From Butyriboletus loyo (lineage: Eukaryota; Basidiomycota; Agaricomycetes; Boletales; Boletaceae), in NCBI GenBank assembly GCA_038093515.1, contig JBBPSI010000081.1, positions 1 through 64,000 of the forward strand: DNA of 64,000 nucleotides. Reading direction: 5' to 3'. Numbering within the stretch: the first letter of the stretch is position 1; each line of letters opens with the position of its first letter. Below, piece after piece: positions 32,379 to 43,641 of this stretch. A program made the position numbers and the translations under genes. Below the pieces are notes generated by a model. That model was not told the DNA's origin. It was given only the letters and a program-made list of their open reading frames with translations, and made no database searches.

Positions 32379-33387
32379 TAGGTGAGTTGGGGTGGACATT
32401 CGTGAATACGATGACAATACAGACTCCCTCAACGGAGACTCCGTTCGATGAGGATATTAGTCTATCCGGAATCACACATTTTTCGTCTGATCTCGATGGT
32501 GTCGTGCACAAGCGAACTTGGCTGAATCTGACCTTTTTTTTTGTAGACGGATGACACGATGTTGTATGATAATATGAATCAATATCTTTGTCGTCTTTAG
32601 CCTCTGCACATATATTTAGCGGATGCTGATTCTGACAGCTAACCCAAATCAAGCGTTCTAAAACGGCTGGTTACTGGATAAATACCTCGAGGAAGCAAAT
32701 ACGCATCCCGGTCTACTTAAGCACGGTTGATCGCAACTATCTATCTATACCTCGACCCCAGGCAGGTTATAAGAATAGGAGCTGGCTATCTCGAGGTGGT
32801 GGATGTCGAGGGGAACTTCTACATCTATATTATTACAGGCCGGGAGAAATTTCTATTGCTATTGCCCGCTCCTTAATATTAGGGATTCCGGGAGGTTATC
32901 AACTCGCGTGTTCGTACTCGATATGTAGGTTAGGGAAGAATTGGCCGATAATCCTATACCGAACCTGGTGGCTAACAAAGAGGCAGCGCGCTATAGTTAT
33001 TTACAGTAATCCGACCTACTACACCGCTCGGACCTTGGCTTGACCCGAACTGGTCGGAAACTGTCCACACATTTTCTAAGCTGCGAAAGAGCAGATTGTC
33101 GGCTCGTCAGAGACCCAGCAAGTAGCAGACGCATTCAATGCTGCACTGTTGGGAGTGAGAGACTTTTTCTGGATTAGGAATGGTGCTATTTGGCCAGACC
33201 CTCATCTGACGTTTTGGATCTAACTGGAGAACACGCTCGACAGAATCCCCAAGACATCGCATGATAGGGGTTAGTTTTAGTGCCTTCGTAATTGCCACCG
33301 AGCCTAGGCTGATGTGTTGGGGTTCGCTCTGATTTAATTCACGCCGCACTTGCCCATCGAGAACACAGTTCGCAGCGACGCCTTCCC
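32379..33387. other. 1-kb intergenic stretch, no gene
   Basis: 3' flank of eS12 followed by sequence with several CTCGA-rich motifs (about 32690-32900) and no open frame of note. It could be an old transposon remnant but shows no diagnostic feature. Confidence 0.45.
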
Positions 33388-35662
33388 ATGGTACTCACTC
33401 AGAACGGCGACGGACTCGCACCACAAACGAGCCACGCTGACGATGAACAAAGAAAACCTTCTCGAGTCCCTCCTTACGTTCGACTCACCCCACGTCGCGC
33501 AGTTGCATCATTCGACAACCTTGTCGCCCTCGCAAACCACCAAGAGCGTCTCAAAGAGGCCCGCAAGATAATCTGGCGCGACAGGGGCGAACCAGCCGTC
33601 GAGCTCGCAGACATTTGGGAATGTATCGAGCATGCCGGGCGAGGCAGCCTCCGTGCGCAACATCCCCAGCCCCGTTGCTCGTTCTGACACCTTTCTCTCA
33701 GGAGCTGGTGCTATTGCTTTCGCCATCCGTGCCGGCCTCAACCTTGTTTTAGCGACACTCCGGTTTGGCAAGGTACCAAAGTGAGGGTTCACGTCCGCTC
33801 CGATGTTCCGCTGGCCGTTCATACCGCTTGTTTTTTCATCCAGGGAGATGCGCTTTGCGCTGATCCGCCATGCAATCTTTGGAAAGGATTCGTTTAGGTT
33901 CGCTGCCATGTTGGGTGTGTCGTCTCGCCCTGTCTTAATGTCATGATCTCACGAACGCACATATTTCGTTAGGTTCCTTTGTTGCGCTATATAAGGCCAT
34001 CCTCAACTCACTTCCTATCGTTCTCCCCATCACACCATCAAGTACACCCCCTTCCCCACTCGAAGAAGACGAGGAAGATGAATCCGGTGTCGTGAGCCCC
34101 GTCGAAATCCCGTTGTCCAAACGACAACCGCGGCTGTCCCTTTCCGCACAAGCGCACCAACAGTGGGTGTACAAGAAGACACGTCGATGGCACGCAGTGG
34201 TCGCTGGTGCTATTGCCGGTGGCGTGGCAATCATGTTTGAGAAACGGTCGCGGAGGGTGATCATTGCACAACAGTTGTTCGTTCGGTTCGTTTTCGGTTG
34301 GCGCTGCGCAGTGATTCGTCTGCTGAGCGTCTTGCAGTGGGCTTCAGGGGTCATATAACGCATTCACGTCGAAACGAGGGATCCATATTCCACATGGTGA
34401 TGCACTTTTATTTTCTCTATGGTGCGTCTTCCTCTTTGGGTCACCAGAACGTGGCTCGTAATTCGTTCCCAGCTGTACTCAGATCGTGTATGCACTCTTT
34501 TCTCGGCCGGAGACGCTTCCAAAGTCATATACCACCTGGTGAGAGGATAATCTGCGCACGCAACAATACACTGACTGTTCTTAGGCTTTCCAACGCATCT
34601 GGTGCACCTATTACAGCCATAGAAATGGTGCGGGATATAAACCGAACGGGGACGTTTGACGTCAACGAACTTGATAAAATACTCGCACGAGAGGTGTGCT
34701 AATACTCTTCCAATTAGCGAGAATAATCTCAACATCACTGCCTAGGACCTCGCACCTGCCAATCGAACAGCTCTCTTGACAAGAAAGTTGCTTGCAACTA
34801 ATACACCACCCGACTTTGGCCCACCATACCCTCCCTGCGGGGCTGTTCATCCATGGGTTGAATCCTGCATGGCAATTCCCCTGCCGCGTTTATGGACCGT
34901 GTTCCAATGGGGGTTTCCCATTTACGGGGCGTTGCATCTCATACCGCTGATGCTGTTCAAGCGCAATGCATTCTTCTCGAATCCATTGAGGATGCTCTGG
35001 AGAGCAGCCTGGGGTACAATCCGGAGCTCAGCGTTCTTGGCGGCCTTTATCGCCTCATACCAGTGTGAGCATATCTTGTTGCCGTATATCTTGTTGTGAT
35101 TGATGATGTATGGTTTTAGCCTGGTTCTGCTTCAAGAATTACATGCACGCTTTATTGTCGTCCCAGACAAAAGTCAAGATACCGCAGATCATGTTCACGT
35201 TCTTTGGTTCCAAGTACTCCTACGCGTTTGGGGGGCTGTTTGGTGGGTTATCGATCCTTATAGAGGAGAAGAGAAGACGGGGGGAGTTGGCGATGTATGT
35301 CTTACCCAAGTCGTTGGAGAGCGCGTGGTTAACCGCCCGAGGGAAAGGATGGGTGTTCAGAACGGGGGAGTTTGGGGGGATGATCGTGAGTCCTGACCGG
35401 CGATCACGTCTTGTGTGAATACTGACGAAAGGCAGCTAACGGCGATTGGAATGGGTATGGTGATGGTGAGTTTCATTTGATTTGGAGTGGGTTAGTGCGC
35501 CGAAACTGATGTGATGGCTGTCGTCTATTTTCAGAGTACATACCAGGTACGAGAATCATCAAGTGATGGCCTTGTAGACTGACGTATGGGGCGCAGAACG
35601 AACCGCAGCATCTCTCCGGCCTAGTCAGGCGTATATTATACCAATTCATAGGGCCCAACTGA
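33388..35662 (+). CDS. TMEM135/PMP52-like membrane protein
   Basis: ATG 33388 leads into FDNLVALANHQERLKEARKI. A 49-nt intron (33653-33701) restores GSLR to AGAIAFAIRAGLNL. Later exons read MRFALIRHAIFGKDSF, the disordered acidic loop PLEEDEEDESG, WHAVVAGAIAGGVAIMFEKR, LQGSYNAFTSKRGIHIPHGD, an acidic linker DINRTGTFDVNELDKI, HPWVESC, and the C-terminal block SKYSYAFGGLFGGLS to HLSGLVRRILYQFIGPN before TGA 35662. Duplicated Tim17-like membrane segments and this C-terminus match TMEM135-type proteins linked to peroxisomes and mitochondria. About nine exons; intact as far as seen. Confidence 0.82.
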
Positions 35663-36116
35663 GGTCCTCTCCCAGTGCATCGCTTAGGGAAAAGTATCTT
35701 GGCTGGTTGAATGCTTACGGTTGTACATTTATGAGTCCCGATACATCACACCCCAAAGCAGTTTATCGGACACATGATGTACTACTAGATGGGGATCATC
35801 GGAAGCCACAGGTCCTACGTTCGCTCACTGCCCCGCGTTCCCAGTGTGCCGCATGGTCCGAATCACATGCCCGATAAGCTCTCTCGGTGATGGCATCCGG
35901 ATAGGGATCTATTGGTGCCTTGATGAAAGCTGGGGCGGAATGAAAGGCAAATATGAGTCGGTAACAGCGAGCGAGATGCACTGCGTTATACATTAATATG
36001 GACTACGCTACGCAGCACCGCGTACCTTTCACGGGTCGGATACGTCAGATGCTGGCACATACCATTCTGGAGGGGGATAAAAGGGAGGTAAGACGTTTGG
36101 CTATCCATCCCTCACC
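35663..36116. other. Intergenic, nothing seen
   Basis: No repeat or gene recognised. Confidence 0.5.
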
Positions 36117-36768
36117 ATGTCGTTTGCATCCCGTGGAACACAAGTGACGACAGCGAAGGACGAGGCCATACCCGGCCAAGCAGAGGTGGGATCTCTTCCT
36201 TGTCTTTTACTTCACCTGACCCACCCATTGATGGCATGGGGGGCCTAACTGATGGACACGAGCAGATTGAGCGCCAGATCGCGAAGCTGAAGAAGGATTC
36301 TGCGAGTGATGTACAAAGTCAACTGGAGCAGCAGCGGTTGGCTGCAAGGGAGGGTAACGTGAAAGAGGTAAGTATACTTGACTCTCCGCCGGGTTTTTGT
36401 TGATGTTTTTCATGCATTTTTGGTGCGGGACGTTAGGACGTGGAGGAGGTAGCAGAAGACTTGGAGGAGGACCTTGAGCCTGTGTGGAAAGCTGCGAAGC
36501 AGGTGAGCGTTTATGCTTCGATTTGATGACCGTGTGTGTGGCTTTGCACACGCACGCATGAGGATGGGAATCATGTGTGCGTGCGGTTGAGTGATACGCG
36601 TATTGATTGCCTGCGTGGGTAGGAGGTGGAAACGATATCAAGGCCGCTGAAGCGGATGTGGAGGTCCGAGGATGGAAAAGGTGAGAAACGCGTAGAGGGT
36701 GCGAAGGTAAGCAGTTCTGATTTTGTGAGGTCGTGTGACTACTATCAATATTGTAGAATGGAGGGTAA
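36117..36768 (+). CDS. Small coiled-coil hypothetical protein
   Basis: ATG 36117 (MSFASRGTQVTTAKDEAIPG) joins four further short exons: IERQIAKLKKDSASDVQSQLE, DVEEVAEDLEEDLEPVWKAA, EVETISRPLKRMWRSEDGK, and a final AKNGG before TAA 36768. The product is about 110 aa, highly charged and helical, with no known domain. Clean GT-AG introns of roughly 65-110 nt and consistent frames argue that it is real. Function unknown. Confidence 0.6.
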
Positions 36769-37651
36769 TGAGGGAGGAGCAAACAAATCCAGGGAAAGTT
36801 GGCGACGGGAGTGATGCATTATGTGGTAGCTGATCCAGAGGGGGGACGTGAGCTCGGGCCGATGGACTCGGGTCAACGGACGATGCTGTACCCTTGACGA
36901 GTGACTTGGTTTGGCTAGCGAGGCTAGCCGCCGGTGTATTATTATTGTACTGCTAGCTACTGCGCGGACAGCCCTCCAATGCCAATGATTCTAGTTATCT
37001 ACTGCGTGTCCGTTTTTATCATCATCGCAATACACTGCTTGACGTTGACCATTATGTAAGATGCTCTCTTCCGAGTCGCATCAGTGCTTCCAAAGAGCGT
37101 AGGTGTCTGTTTCAGTTTCGATGTGCTCAATTCCACTGTTAACTTTTGAGTCCTCAGCCCAGGATTCCCCGGCTACACTGTTCACTTCGAGAATGTTCTC
37201 AACCACAGTTGCTTAGTAGTTACAGTACAGCCATGTGGCGACTGTGCCAACGAACATAACGCGCCTCTTTCGAGCCCACGACTTCCAACGCGTGTTGCGG
37301 GGGCTTCGACTCGGAGCGCACAGCCATAATTGTAATTGTATAGGACCAAAGAAATGATACCAGCCCAGCCATCATTTAATGCATCACTGTCCAATTCGAA
37401 TGCAGGGATGCTCGTATATCACAATTGATCATTGCCACAGTAACGACGTGACCGCCGATTCAGAGTTTATCCTTACTTCTCGTGAGTCCCACTCTTATCG
37501 AACATTGCACTGGTATGGTCGGTGTTCTCGGGACCCAGACTGCGCCTTTATACGAAGAACAGATTGATCCCCACGTCTTTTACTTTCCATTCCCTTCATC
37601 CCCCAGTGGTTCCGTCCATTCCTGATTTGGCCTTGACCCCACTCCATCTAT
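36769..37651. other. Intergenic, no gene recognised
   Basis: About 880 bp with no coding signature. It contains GCTAGCGAGGCTAGC-type short inverted repeats near 36914-36930. Confidence 0.45.
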
Positions 37652-39928
37652 ATGATTCGTTGTACTACCCCCACTCGGCCTCCTGCTTATGTCGTCGGTG
37701 TACAGCGTGCACCTCGGCCACTCGTTTCCCCAGAAGACGTGAAAGGGCACATCCGCCTCCTCAGGGCATTCTATAACCTCAGGATCATCATTGAGGACTG
37801 TAAAGACCGCCGGATACCTGGGTACGCAATGCAGATGGACAAAGACACCCGTTGGCGTTGGTTCGTGCATCTCGCTATAGAAAGGTACGTCCTTCCCTCT
37901 TCCCCATCGCCCCTCCCTCCGCGCCGTCCCGCGTACTGACTCGGCTCGGACCGTGTTAAATATCAAGATTCGAAGGGTGGGTCAAGTCCCTGCAGTTCGT
38001 CCCACTAGCAAAGTTCGTCACGAGTCATATCCCACCCTTGGATGTCTGGATGGTGTGGCACGCCTATTTGCTCAGTCCTAGGTAATCGCTCCTCATACTT
38101 CCGCTTCTTGACATGATGACTTAGTTGAGGTCTTACAGTTGGTATGCCGAAGATTGTGAACGTCTCGCGATGTTGAAACAGTTGCGGTTGCTCAATAGGT
38201 TCGTCGTAGGATCGGTGGGTTCGCATTTTCTCGTATGATGGTGGTGAAGCAGTGCCTGAGGGGTTTGGCGATAGATCAATATCAGTAAGGTCGTGCGGCA
38301 GAAACCAAGCGATGCAAGGGCGGAAGCTTGGCATAAACAAACGGGGACACCCTTCAATCCATTCGAGGCGATGGCCGTAGCGGGAGACACGTTTAAGCGA
38401 TTGGAGTGTCCACGGTGTCGAACCCAGGTATACGTTCGTGAGTGTACATTGTCCGTCGGAAGCCGCGGCCGCCGGTTTAAGCGCTTGTCCGGCAGCGTTT
38501 ATCAATGACGACGGCACCGGGTTCGCTGAGGGAAAATTCTCAGCCACATGTGCACTGCCAGGGTGCAGGCTTAAAATCACTCACGACAATCTCGCGGTTG
38601 CAAAGTTCGTACGCGATCTGTCAGAAGGAGACGACGAGACACAGGAACACTTTGTTGCGTCAGTCCTCATTCAGCTATTGAAACGGGTGTTCAACGGCAT
38701 CGATGTTATAATAATATTCTGCGGCATATAGTGGTAGTCTCTTCGCTCCGCTGGGAAAGCGCGACGCTCGTCATGCAAAAGTCATCAAGGATCAGTTGTT
38801 GCAATCTGCTTACTTCGCTGGATTGTGTCCTTCGGCACTCAACAAACGACTCGATAGGCTTGATCGAGCCAAGGAAATCAAGGAACTCGTTGAGTATTCA
38901 CTGGAGCAACTCAAAGAGGCTATATCGACTTCGTTAAGGAATTGCCCCACAGCCTCGTAAGTGCATCACCCAATTATTCTTGATCTAGACGCAAACAATA
39001 ATTGATCATCAGGGTGACGAGGATATTGAATGCATATACCGATGGTAGCCCGTTTTCTATCAATCTTGTCGACGCCGTAAGTTGTCCCCATCTGGGATTG
39101 CTACTAACCTTGACCACTGCAACAGGTTCTTCGTCAATGTCATTTTACTGCGCAGATGCATAAGATAGGTTGGCTGAAATCAGACACGTTTCGTGAGGGA
39201 GAAAAACGTGAGATTCTGGAGCACTCGGTGATGCGATATCATGCGTACGCATCTTCCTATCATTCCACATTGCACGCCTCGATCGATTCTCTTCCAAAGC
39301 TTTCTAGACTTGATGACTGCATACCCGAGCTCCATCCTGGTACCTACGCTGGATATCGATCTGGTGTGGCATACGCACCAGCTCTTGGCAAATCGGTACA
39401 GTGTCGATTGCGAGATGTATGTCGGTCGTTATGTGGAACAGTGAGCAATTTCTCTTTCGGGATGTCCTAAATCCGCTTACCCGTCGTAGCGAACTGAGCG
39501 TTACGGAAAGTCACCTCTCTTCTGCATTTGATGATACATGCCGTGCGTGGCAGGTAAGCGGGGGGCTCAGAGTCTAATCTCTAGAGTGCACCTAACAACT
39601 GACTCGTTCCCAGACACGCTTTCAAGCATTGTACATGCAATGCGGGTGTCCCGTCCCCGACGAGAATTCCAGACACAAGCTCGCGCGACTTGTTCGGCAT
39701 TACATTCGCGGCCGCTCGCAACTCCAGGTGGACCTCCACCCAGAACATCTTCCAGCGACGCACCCCAGCGCCCATAATCCCCTGTTCACCTTCCAAACCG
39801 TGTGCACTGGCACGTTCGGTAAGATGCACCGCCCTGACAAGAGAAAAGAAGAACAGTCGCGTACGTCCACGCCTCATCTCGAGCGGACGTCTAAGAGGTC
39901 CGAACGCTCGACACCTAGCTCGACCTAG
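37652..39928 (+). CDS. GRDP/DUF1399 (glycine-rich domain-like) protein
   Basis: From ATG 37652 the exons read LVSPEDVKGHIRLLRAFYNL, WFVHLAIERFEGWV, PLDVWMVWHAYLLSP, SWYAEDCERLAMLKQL, FNPFEAMAVAGDTFKRLECP with a CPRC motif, LGKRDARHAKVIKDQLLQSA, and near the end LDIDLVWHTHQLLANRYS. Two VWHAY/VWHTH motifs and the L-x-F spacing are hallmarks of DUF1399/GRDP proteins of fungi and plants. The tail is basic and Ser/Thr-rich. About ten exons; no inactivating change was noticed. The biochemical role is unknown. Confidence 0.75.
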
Positions 39929-40996
39929 ATTGGCTACCACCTGTGCATTCTCCAGCGATGCCGACGTATTTTGAAGAGGAGTTTCCTGCCCTTCTCCTCA
40001 CGGAAAGCAGGGATCAGATTTGCGGTATCTTCGAGATGTATAGTCCGGATTGCCTTGCTTATCATGCGTGGAATTCGCCATGTGACGTTGGTTTCTTTCA
40101 TGGACTAATACATGTCGTCGATACTACAGTCTCATACTACGTTGGAACTGACTTACTATATATATATTCACTTGTTACACTGCGTACATATGTATACATC
40201 CCCACATTCATTGTATCAGTTCTCACCTGCTGTCGTGATCGTCCCGGGTCCCGGGTTAAAGACTGTGCTTTGGGGAAGCCCGACCCGCCGTGGACTCTTA
40301 CGATCCTGTGGACTAGAAGTTGTATCCATGTATAACACGCGCGATAGTCGCTTATCGAATCGGAAACGCTACGAAGCACTCAGGCATCACATTCCAGATG
40401 TAGCTATCACTGGCAGTTCTGGTATGTAGTAGAATCAGCTTTTCGGCGTCGTCGATCTGTCAATGCCGCTGTCGGACGAGTTGGCGAAAACTCGTAGCGG
40501 CCAACTTGAATCGTCGATTTAGATCATCACAAAACTTGCCTAGGGGTCATGCACATGGTCGACTCCCATGGTACACGAATGGGTTTGGACCTCGACAATT
40601 CAATGATGATGATGCGAGCTGCCCAGCACTGGATCATCGATGGATCAATCACTGATATTGATGGGGGCGGTTGTGAGTTGAAAGTTGAATTGACCAAGTT
40701 GACACTGACGGTCAGCGGGAAAGGTAGTACTATGATACAACGTGCCACAGCCTCGCCATTTCGTACCAGACCGCTTGATCCGAGTTACGCAAAAAGGTTC
40801 AACGTACGTCAATTTCTCCTCATAATCCACCCGTTACCAACTAGTCCGTCTCAGATGCCGTCGGACGACGTACCGCCTCAGCGCCTTCTTGTTCCACGCA
40901 CGAACGTGTCCGACGCCTGATTTCAGAAAGTATCCATGGTTCGACGTGTCGTGTACATGTCCACGTCCACGTCGAAGTTGACTCGCCCTCCTCGCG
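39929..40996 (+). other. Unresolved region with a 123-aa open frame
   Basis: ATG 40549 opens 123 codons including SHGTRMGLDLDNSMMMMRAA and ELKVELTKLTLTVSGKG, with no recognised domain. It could be an extra exon of the GRDP gene, a 5' exon of the Nudix gene, or unrelated. I cannot choose. Confidence 0.3.
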
Positions 40997-42244
40997 GTGT
41001 GTGTGGCGACCAGATGTATCACCAACTTGCTCAACTGCCGCGCGGTACGCACGCGTGCGCGGCTTCCGAGAGGACAGAGCGCAGCGGTGCTCGTGCCGTT
41101 GTTTGTGGGGCGTTCAGGGAATTTGTACGTGGTTCACGGTAGGTGCAGTCGTTTGTTCTTCCGTCGTGTTTCACATATATATATCCGCTTCGTCGTGTGG
41201 AGGCGGGATGCTGATGTATTGGGTGCGTGCACGGGTGAATAGACGTTCAGACGCACTCAACGCGTTCGCGGGTGATACAGCGTTTCCAGGGGGCAAGGTC
41301 GACACGCAGGCTGTGACGGTGGAGAATACGGCTGTGAGTTGTGTTCGTCTTGTGGTTTGTTCCGTTACGTTGACGTCCGCCTGATGTGATTCATGCGCAT
41401 GCATAGAGACGCAAAGCTTTTGAGGAGGTACGTTATTTTACTAATCAGTTCCTTCAGGACTGACGGACGAAATTGGGTTAGATCGGGCTACCTCAGGACA
41501 AGGAGAGAGTGCCGTTGTTATGCGTGATAGAGCCACACTTGGCAAAGGCGAGATGTTGGTTACACCGTGCGTGTTTGGATATATTCTCCATCGCTCTTGG
41601 CTATCACTGGTGCTCACCATTAGTCACTCTTCGCCAGGGTGGTCGTCTTCATACTCGATTACGGCTTGCAGGCGTATCGCCTCATGTACCTCATGTTCCG
41701 TTCTGACTGGCTTTCATAATCACAGCCTAACCTGAACTCTTCCGAAGTGACGTCGATATTCGCACAGCCGTTGATCTCGTTCCTTTCGTCGATACCACAC
41801 CTATCAGGCGGTCGCACAACAGACCCGAAAAATCCTTATTACACGTTCACCGACCTTCCCTAGAGCGACGGCGGTGCGATTCGCTTGCACAAATTCCTCA
41901 CTGGTCGCGAAGAAGAGGGCGTCAAGCCCATGTTCGGACTCATCTCACACATACATGACATGCGCCAAATAAATAAAAAAGGTAGACTCATATACCGTTC
42001 TGACCGCACACAGGGCTACCTTCTGGGGATCCGGACGGCAACCATCAGATGTGGACGGACTCCCGAGTTCGAGGTTCAACCTCCCAATGCATCCACCCCC
42101 GCGCAGCAGATTGCATATGCACTTCTCACCCCTGCGAACCCCCTCCGCATCGCGTGCGATCAGGAGGGCATCGACGCGAACAAGGCGGCCGCTCGGCTGC
42201 TTCGTCCGCTTATGGCGGCTAATGCTACACGGACGATCGAATGA
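40997..42244 (+). pseudogene. PCD1-like Nudix (CoA diphosphatase-type) gene, decayed
   Basis: Exons in order give SAAVLVPLFVGRSGNLYVV, NAFAGDTAFPGGKVDTQ, TARRKAFEEIGLP, LLCVIEPHL, EVTSIFAQPLISFLSS, KFLTGREEEGVKPMFGL, EFEVQPPNASTPAQQIAYAL and EGIDANKAAARLLRPL, which match the fungal peroxisomal/mitochondrial CoA pyrophosphatase family. Three defects are visible. The first Glu of the Nudix R-E-x-x-E-E motif is Lys (RRKAFEE). A one-base frameshift is needed between EPHL and KGEMLVTP near 41540. TAG at 41861-41863 stands where Trp is expected in TDLPWSDGG. Together they indicate a pseudogene, unless splicing around these points is unusual. Confidence 0.65.
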
Positions 42245-42467
42245 GAGAAGCTCGGGGTGGAATGGAAGAAGCTCATAGACGGTGACAATGCAGCTACCCA
42301 GGTCGACGCTGCCGTCGGCAAAGCAAGGGGATCCAGCCCAGGCTCGCGCCTGGCTCATTGGGACAGAAAACATGGCGGCGAAGGTATGCAGGAGCGTATT
42401 GAGAAGATCAAGAAGGGGGTTCAGGACCAAGTTGGTAGCGGAAGTGGAGGGGGCATAGAAAGACCCG

Positions 42468-42924
42468 ATGGCAAGATTAAGAAGTCCAAGAAGCAGGCGC
42501 GTGAGCACAAGGAACAAGCGGGGGAGAACGGCGAAGAGCGAAGAGCGAAGAGAGGGTGTGGGTGTGGGTGTGGGCGCGGAGGAATGTCAGGACGCGATTC
42601 CTAATATGGCTGAACTAGGGGAGTTCCAATTCCTCGAGAAGATGAACGAACGGATGAAAAAAGTCGAGGGTGACGAGAGAAAGCTTGCCGAGGCGAGGAA
42701 GGCATACCCGAAGATCGTGGAACAGGTAGTGAAGCAAATCGAGGAGGCCTGCAATGAGGACGGCGAACTCGATCACAAGGCACTGTTCGCCATGATCCCC
42801 ACAGAGGCTCAAAAGAGTTCGAAGTGCATCGGTAAGGGTAAGCCGGGCGGGTCGGATGGCCAACAATCACGAGCAGGCCTTCAAGTCGAAGTTCAAGTCT
42901 AAGAAACGTGATGCCAAACTTTGA
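42468..42924 (+). CDS. Lysine/glutamate-rich hypothetical protein, exons uncertain
   Basis: An open frame with a Lys/Arg-rich start continues through LGEFQFLEKMNERMKKVEGD, RKAYPKIVEQVVKQIEEACN and ALFAMIPTEAQKSS. A short intron near 42831 would lead to HEQAFKSKFKSKKRDAKL before TGA 42924. The helical, charged composition and a sensible lysine-rich end suggest coding DNA. The family is not recognised. The true start may be the ATG at 42606 or further upstream. Confidence 0.35.
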
Positions 42925-43641
42925 ATCAAAGGAGATTGTATTCTACCCATATCGTTACCGACCTCGTACTACGCCTACTCTTCGCCCCATTTATACGGTA
43001 TGAATACCACGTCGCTACACGTTTTTGCCACGACTCCGAATCCATAACGACGGGCGCCGCCGGCTGCAAAATGTTGACTAGGCTGCTGTTCGCTGTGCAT
43101 ATATCTTGGTAAAAACTTTCTAAGCATAGCAACCAAATCCCACCACAGCGACCTAAACCTGTCGGAATTTGCCTATCCTACGTGTCCCCCTGACACAGAC
43201 AGCAGTGGTGTGTAGGAGCCATCTGGGAGCCAGCTGGGACAAAAGGTGTAATCCCTCTCTTAGACCGACGGGACATGCTTTGAAATGTTGCAGTTCTACT
43301 AGGCTATTTGTCCATCTTGCTACTTAAGCGACAGTATACTAATTGAGAGAGGATAACGAGAGCTGACTTAAACGAGAGAACACAAGTCCGAAAACTAAAG
43401 AACTTCCAAAAAAAAAAAAAGAGAGAGAAATCGAGATACAACGACTGTGAGTGCGAGGTGTCGGATGTCAAATGCGGCGCCCGACACGTTATGACACATG
43501 ATAGACAAGCGCGGTTGTCCGAGGGGTAGTGATGGATGATGATGATGATGAGGATGATGCTGATGATGATGTGACGAGCGACCAAAAAGAATCAACACAA
43601 TGCATGAAACCAAAAGACGAGACGAAGGGAAATAAAATCGG
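42925..43641. other. Intergenic with simple repeats
   Basis: Contains an A13 run followed by GAGAGAGA near 43407-43430 and a GAT-rich repeat at 43531-43573. 3' flanks of both neighbours. No gene recognised. Confidence 0.6.

Noticed and set aside
32690..32960. Possible retrotransposon remnant
   Set aside because: No terminal repeats, motifs or frame could be shown; left as unassigned intergenic DNA.
41945..42517. 190-aa minus-strand frame with hydrophobic start
   Set aside because: It is antisense to the last Nudix exons, whose family match on the plus strand is strong.
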